From NCBI RefSeq assembly GCF_964340395.1, contig NC_135552.1:15012194-15042193 (forward strand): a stretch of 30,000 nucleotides of DNA, given 5' to 3'. Source of the stretch: Glandiceps talaboti (taxonomy: Eukaryota; Hemichordata; Enteropneusta; Spengelidae). How positions within the stretch are numbered: position 1 is the stretch's first letter; each line of letters starts with the position of its first letter. Position numbers and translations under genes: made by a program. The notes beneath the pieces were generated by a model that was not told where the DNA came from, did no database searches, and saw only the letters and a program-made list of their open reading frames with translations. Positions 26,864-30,000 of this stretch are shown here, in pieces.

Positions 26864-29800
26864 GTACGTTTAGAGTATTTATTGTTCATTTATTACACCA
26901 GCTATTTTGTGTACTCATCAAAACGCTGACTTGAATACCGATATAAACAATATGTTCAAAACGTTTACCCGATGCGTTGTTTAGTTGTTTTGCATATACT
27001 GTTTGAAATTTGTGTCTGCCCATATCCACGTATCATATGGCAATCACTTTAAAATGTAATAAAAATTTTTTGAGGGGTTGTTTGTTGTCAATGTATGATT
27101 TTAAAAATAAATTTGGGTGAGAGTGAATCAGAGTCAACATAGAATAGGAGAGAAAAAGACTTGGGGCGGAACTCTGTCTTAATGGTAGTCCAATTGTTTC
27201 AATCAGAAGTTTTGCACGTGTTACTATATATACGGGATAAATCGCATACGTACTTTTGCCACGTTTGGTACATGTACTATTTATAGACACGTGTAGACTC
27301 TGTCAGTTTTAATGTGACAGACAGTTTGAGGCGATAACAGAAAATCGTTAATAAGAGGAAAGGATGCCGTCAATTTCGAAACTAATTATAGATTGTTACT
27401 TATGAGAAATAAGCAGGTAAACTGCTGTAAACAATGTTGTGTATGTCAGTATATCACAGCATTAGAACCACTAAGTCCTGTTTGCGGCAACCGTACAATA
27501 TTGCTTCTTTCAAGAAATACTCTGGACCTGGCTCACTTTAGAATACATTTAAAAGACGTCGACATTTTTGTACTTTCTTATCCGTATACCCGGAACCTGG
27601 CATGAATCACTCATGGGCTAGTAGCCTGACTGTATTATGGTTAATCCAAACTTGACCAGCAAAGTCACAGCTATACGAGTTATTACACTGGACGAAACGC
27701 CCTATGGCGAAATCTGAACACCTGCAATGGGTATCTAGTCAACCAAACCATTAGGGTTGGTTTTGGGTCACATGTGAGCTGAAATAAGGAATTTCGAAAT
27801 ATTTTGCGCGACTGTTATTGATTTGATAAACTGTTGAGTCAAAGCATACAGTGTCCATACAATACTTGGCCAATTGACGTCATTGATCGCCAACAATTAA
27901 ATAGAACTGTTCATCGCAAGCCAAAACCAACCGAGAATACTTTTATGAAAGTAAGGTTTGACCAGCTAGCTGGAGTCCCTCTATATATAATACCCGTCTA
28001 TGGAACAAGGACTAAGATTTGGAAACTGTTACCAGTATTACCAGTATTACTATCTTAGCTTAGGTCTAAACAAAATTTTATGGTTCCGATTACGCTCAAT
28101 GTTAGAATAGGTGGGTAGGTAGATTTTTTATTTTATATTTTTTATACATTGTTTTCATATGTTCAGGTAATTATGTTTTCCGTTGTTTTCCATATGGTTT
28201 CTGTGTTATTGGTTTCTTCCCATCAGATGCACATCCATTACAGGTTAGAAGAACAGTTTTATATTGTCTTTTTAAAAGTTGATGTCAGTTTCCGCATCCA
28301 ATATTTCTCGCGAGATTTCACAATTTTCGCGATTTTATTTTATTTTTTCTCGAATACGTAAACAAAGATTAGGATCGGCAGTGAAAACTAGGTGGGGTCG
28401 GGTAACCTGAACCAAACCATTTTTTAGGCTTTGATTTAGGCCTAGGGGTTGAAAATATAACGGGATACTTGACTTGGAAATTGTTTTCCGGGTTATAAAC
28501 CATTTATACGAAATAATGACTTATGGTCAATGTGAAGATAGATCAAGCAGTGTAAGCAAACCCTTGTCCAAAACGTCAACCCCTGCAACATACATATTTA
28601 CAGATAGAAGTATATCATAGTACAATAAATAGCTATTTCAAACAATATTTTAGTGTAGTGTTGTTTGATATAGAAACAAACGATCGTCATGACAACTTGG
28701 ATGAATTGAAAAAAAAAACCTCAACATTTTAAGTTACAGGTCAAATTTGGGATTTCAGTGATATTTGGAACTGCACATGGACTAGCTATTTAATTATAGT
28801 GTTAATATCGTAACCGCTATAATGATAATTTTGTTTCTAAAGACTTTTTTTCAGTTCTTATATTTTGCTTGTGAATTGCATAAGGGCCTCATTGTTAGAA
28901 ATTCCCGGGAGAATACTACATGTACACTGGTCAGAGGGTCTGGTGACGTAAAAAAAATAGCAATTAATTGTTATGGGTTTAGTATCCATTTTTTTCATTT
29001 GGGTAATAAATTATTTTAATCACCCATATTGATTTAAGTAAATAATTTATTTACCAGATTTCCGATCTGAGTGAGAGTATATTGAACACATTGTGTAGCA
29101 TTGAACCACGGGATTACCATAATGTCACTGGTTCTTATAATTCATAGCCATGAATACACTGGAATCGAACTTACAATTCATGATGCGCACATCGATGTGC
29201 ATTTGCTTGCATGGAGTCATGATGGTCGAATAATTAAAGTTGCTGGCTTGGAATCTACTGCAGGTTGCAGGTTTAAGGACCGTCGCTTCCGGTTTGTTAT
29301 GAATGGCTAAAGTAAAAATACTTGGGCAAGATTTGAGTCACGATCTTGTGCCTCAGTCAACCCATGGCCAGTTGTATACTTTGTGGGAATGTTGGGATAG
29401 AGGTTGCAATGTGAATGCTTTAATCCTATGCGCTAATATATTATAGAGGCTGCAACGGATTGTATGCTCCCCAGGGAGTTGAGGAAATATAAAAGGCCGT
29501 TGTTCCCACCTCTAGATCCGAGCCAGGGATAATACGATGTAATTGTAAAGCTCTTCGGGCTCAGAGTGGGAAAGCGCTATACAAAAACAAACATTAGTAT
29601 TAATATATTTGTTTCCCATTCTCGCCAGCTAGAGAACATTTTTCCTCTGTTGCACTTTTGGCGGGTACGTCTTAGACGGTGCCGTACAGAGGCGAATGGT
29701 TTACGGCGATGTTGTCATTGTTTCCTGACTTTGCTCACTCATAATAAACTACTAGATTTGATACGACCACTGATTTTTATTAAATAAGTGATTTTGTGTA

Positions 29801-30000
29801 TTTTTTTATATTTCGTTGTTTTTACGTAGATGGTTGTAAGCAACATCAATAACTTGAAAACCAACCGAGTTCTACAAGGTATTATTGACCAGTACAGGAA
29901 CAAATCGTACGACATTGACATGGACAAAGAACCGGGCAAGGATAGTCTATGTGAAGAACATGGATGTGAAAACCTGAGATATGTTAATTATTGCTCGGAT
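26696..30000 (+). CDS. TRIM-type E3 ubiquitin ligase (RING, B-box start), 5' part
   Basis: This protein is predicted to recruit an E2 enzyme and transfer ubiquitin. Two exons, 26696-26863 and 29830-30000, join in phase 0 into 113 residues without a stop and run off the right edge. The RING finger is C3HC4: Cys9, Cys12, Cys24, His26, Cys29, Cys32, Cys50 and Cys53, with LPCSHNLC typical of TRIM proteins. The linker SNINNLKTNRVLQGIIDQY at 60-78 follows, as in TRIM13/TRIM59-like members. A B-box begins at Cys97-x2-His100 and continues with Cys111 and Asp113. The start ATG has AAA before it and G after. The coiled coil and any C-terminal domain are outside the window, so the exact subfamily cannot be fixed. 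Confidence 0.88.
26864..29379 (+). other. TRIM intron 1, most of it
   Basis: No extra exon is supported. A TGACGTCA lies at 27875-27882, and a 17-bp AT palindrome (GTAAATAATTTATTTAC) at about 29038-29054. Confidence 0.5.
29380..29608 (+). mobile_element. SINE-like element (V-SINE/Deu-like 3' tail)
   Basis: The 3' part reads TTGTAAAGCTCTTCGGGCTC, then AAAGCGCTATACAAA and an ATT-like end. This resembles the conserved 3' tail (TGTAAAGCGCTTT ... AAAGCGCTATATAAA) of several metazoan SINE families. Upstream, CCCCAGGGAGTTGAGG and CCGAGCCAGGGATAATA fit the body. The 5' boundary and tRNA-like head are not clear; the head may begin near 29240. Confidence 0.6.
29830..30000 (+). CDS. TRIM gene exon 2, linker and B-box start
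   Basis: The acceptor TTTACGTAG|ATG follows a T-rich stretch. The 57 codons to the window end are open in the frame set by exon 1. The exon's first codon is ATG by chance of phase; the linker matches the TRIM13/59 region after the RING. Confidence 0.85.
   Translation, partial: MVVSNINNLKTNRVLQGIIDQYRNKSYDIDMDKEPGKDSLCEEHGCENLRYVNYCSD

Overview
This is a window of animal nuclear DNA. Genes are split by introns with GT/AG borders, some frames have no ATG because they are internal exons, and the spaces between genes are filled with long microsatellites, foldback elements and a SINE-like element. Base composition is AT-rich. The protein set (an animal-type dihydroxyacetone kinase, a group A bHLH factor, a RING/B-box TRIM protein) and the repeat load suggest a marine bilaterian invertebrate such as a cephalochordate, hemichordate or lophotrochozoan. 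The phylum cannot be settled from the sequence alone.

Positions 1-8.1 kb carry, on the minus strand, the 5' two-thirds of a TKFC (triokinase/FMN cyclase) gene. I could join nine coding exons, from the ATG at 8061 to the exon ending at 437. All nine keep phase, and together they encode residues 1-292 with the DhaK substrate residues, including the active-site histidine. The remaining DhaK part and the whole DhaL ATP-binding domain lie beyond the left edge. The introns hold two foldback elements, compound tetranucleotide arrays and a duplicated decoy splice acceptor. An ETS-type site lies about 90 bp upstream of the ATG.

Positions 8.1-18.6 kb have no gene I can support. They hold GA/TC tracts, a foldback transposon with a 10-bp target duplication, a perfect 112-bp tandem duplication, a diverged direct repeat pair, an 18-bp palindromic E-box and three TGACGTCA sites.

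Positions 18.6-21.8 kb hold a two-exon bHLH transcription factor gene on the plus strand. It has a TATA box, an inverted pair of octamer-like sites, a 300-residue product and a polyadenylation signal. Its intron and 3' flank contain three diverged copies of a sequence of about 180 bp, two of which keep an RFX-like core.

Positions 21.8-26.7 kb are intergenic, with two TC tracts, a large compound tetranucleotide array and one unassigned open frame. From 26.7 kb to the right edge are the first two coding exons of a TRIM-type E3 ligase (RING plus the start of a B-box). Its 3-kb intron carries a SINE-like element.

The three genes have no evident functional link: a metabolic enzyme, a developmental regulator and a ubiquitin ligase. 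I do not see a self-contained new system. The most distinctive items are the repeated element around the bHLH gene, the foldback transposon with its target duplication, and the decoy splice acceptor in TKFC.
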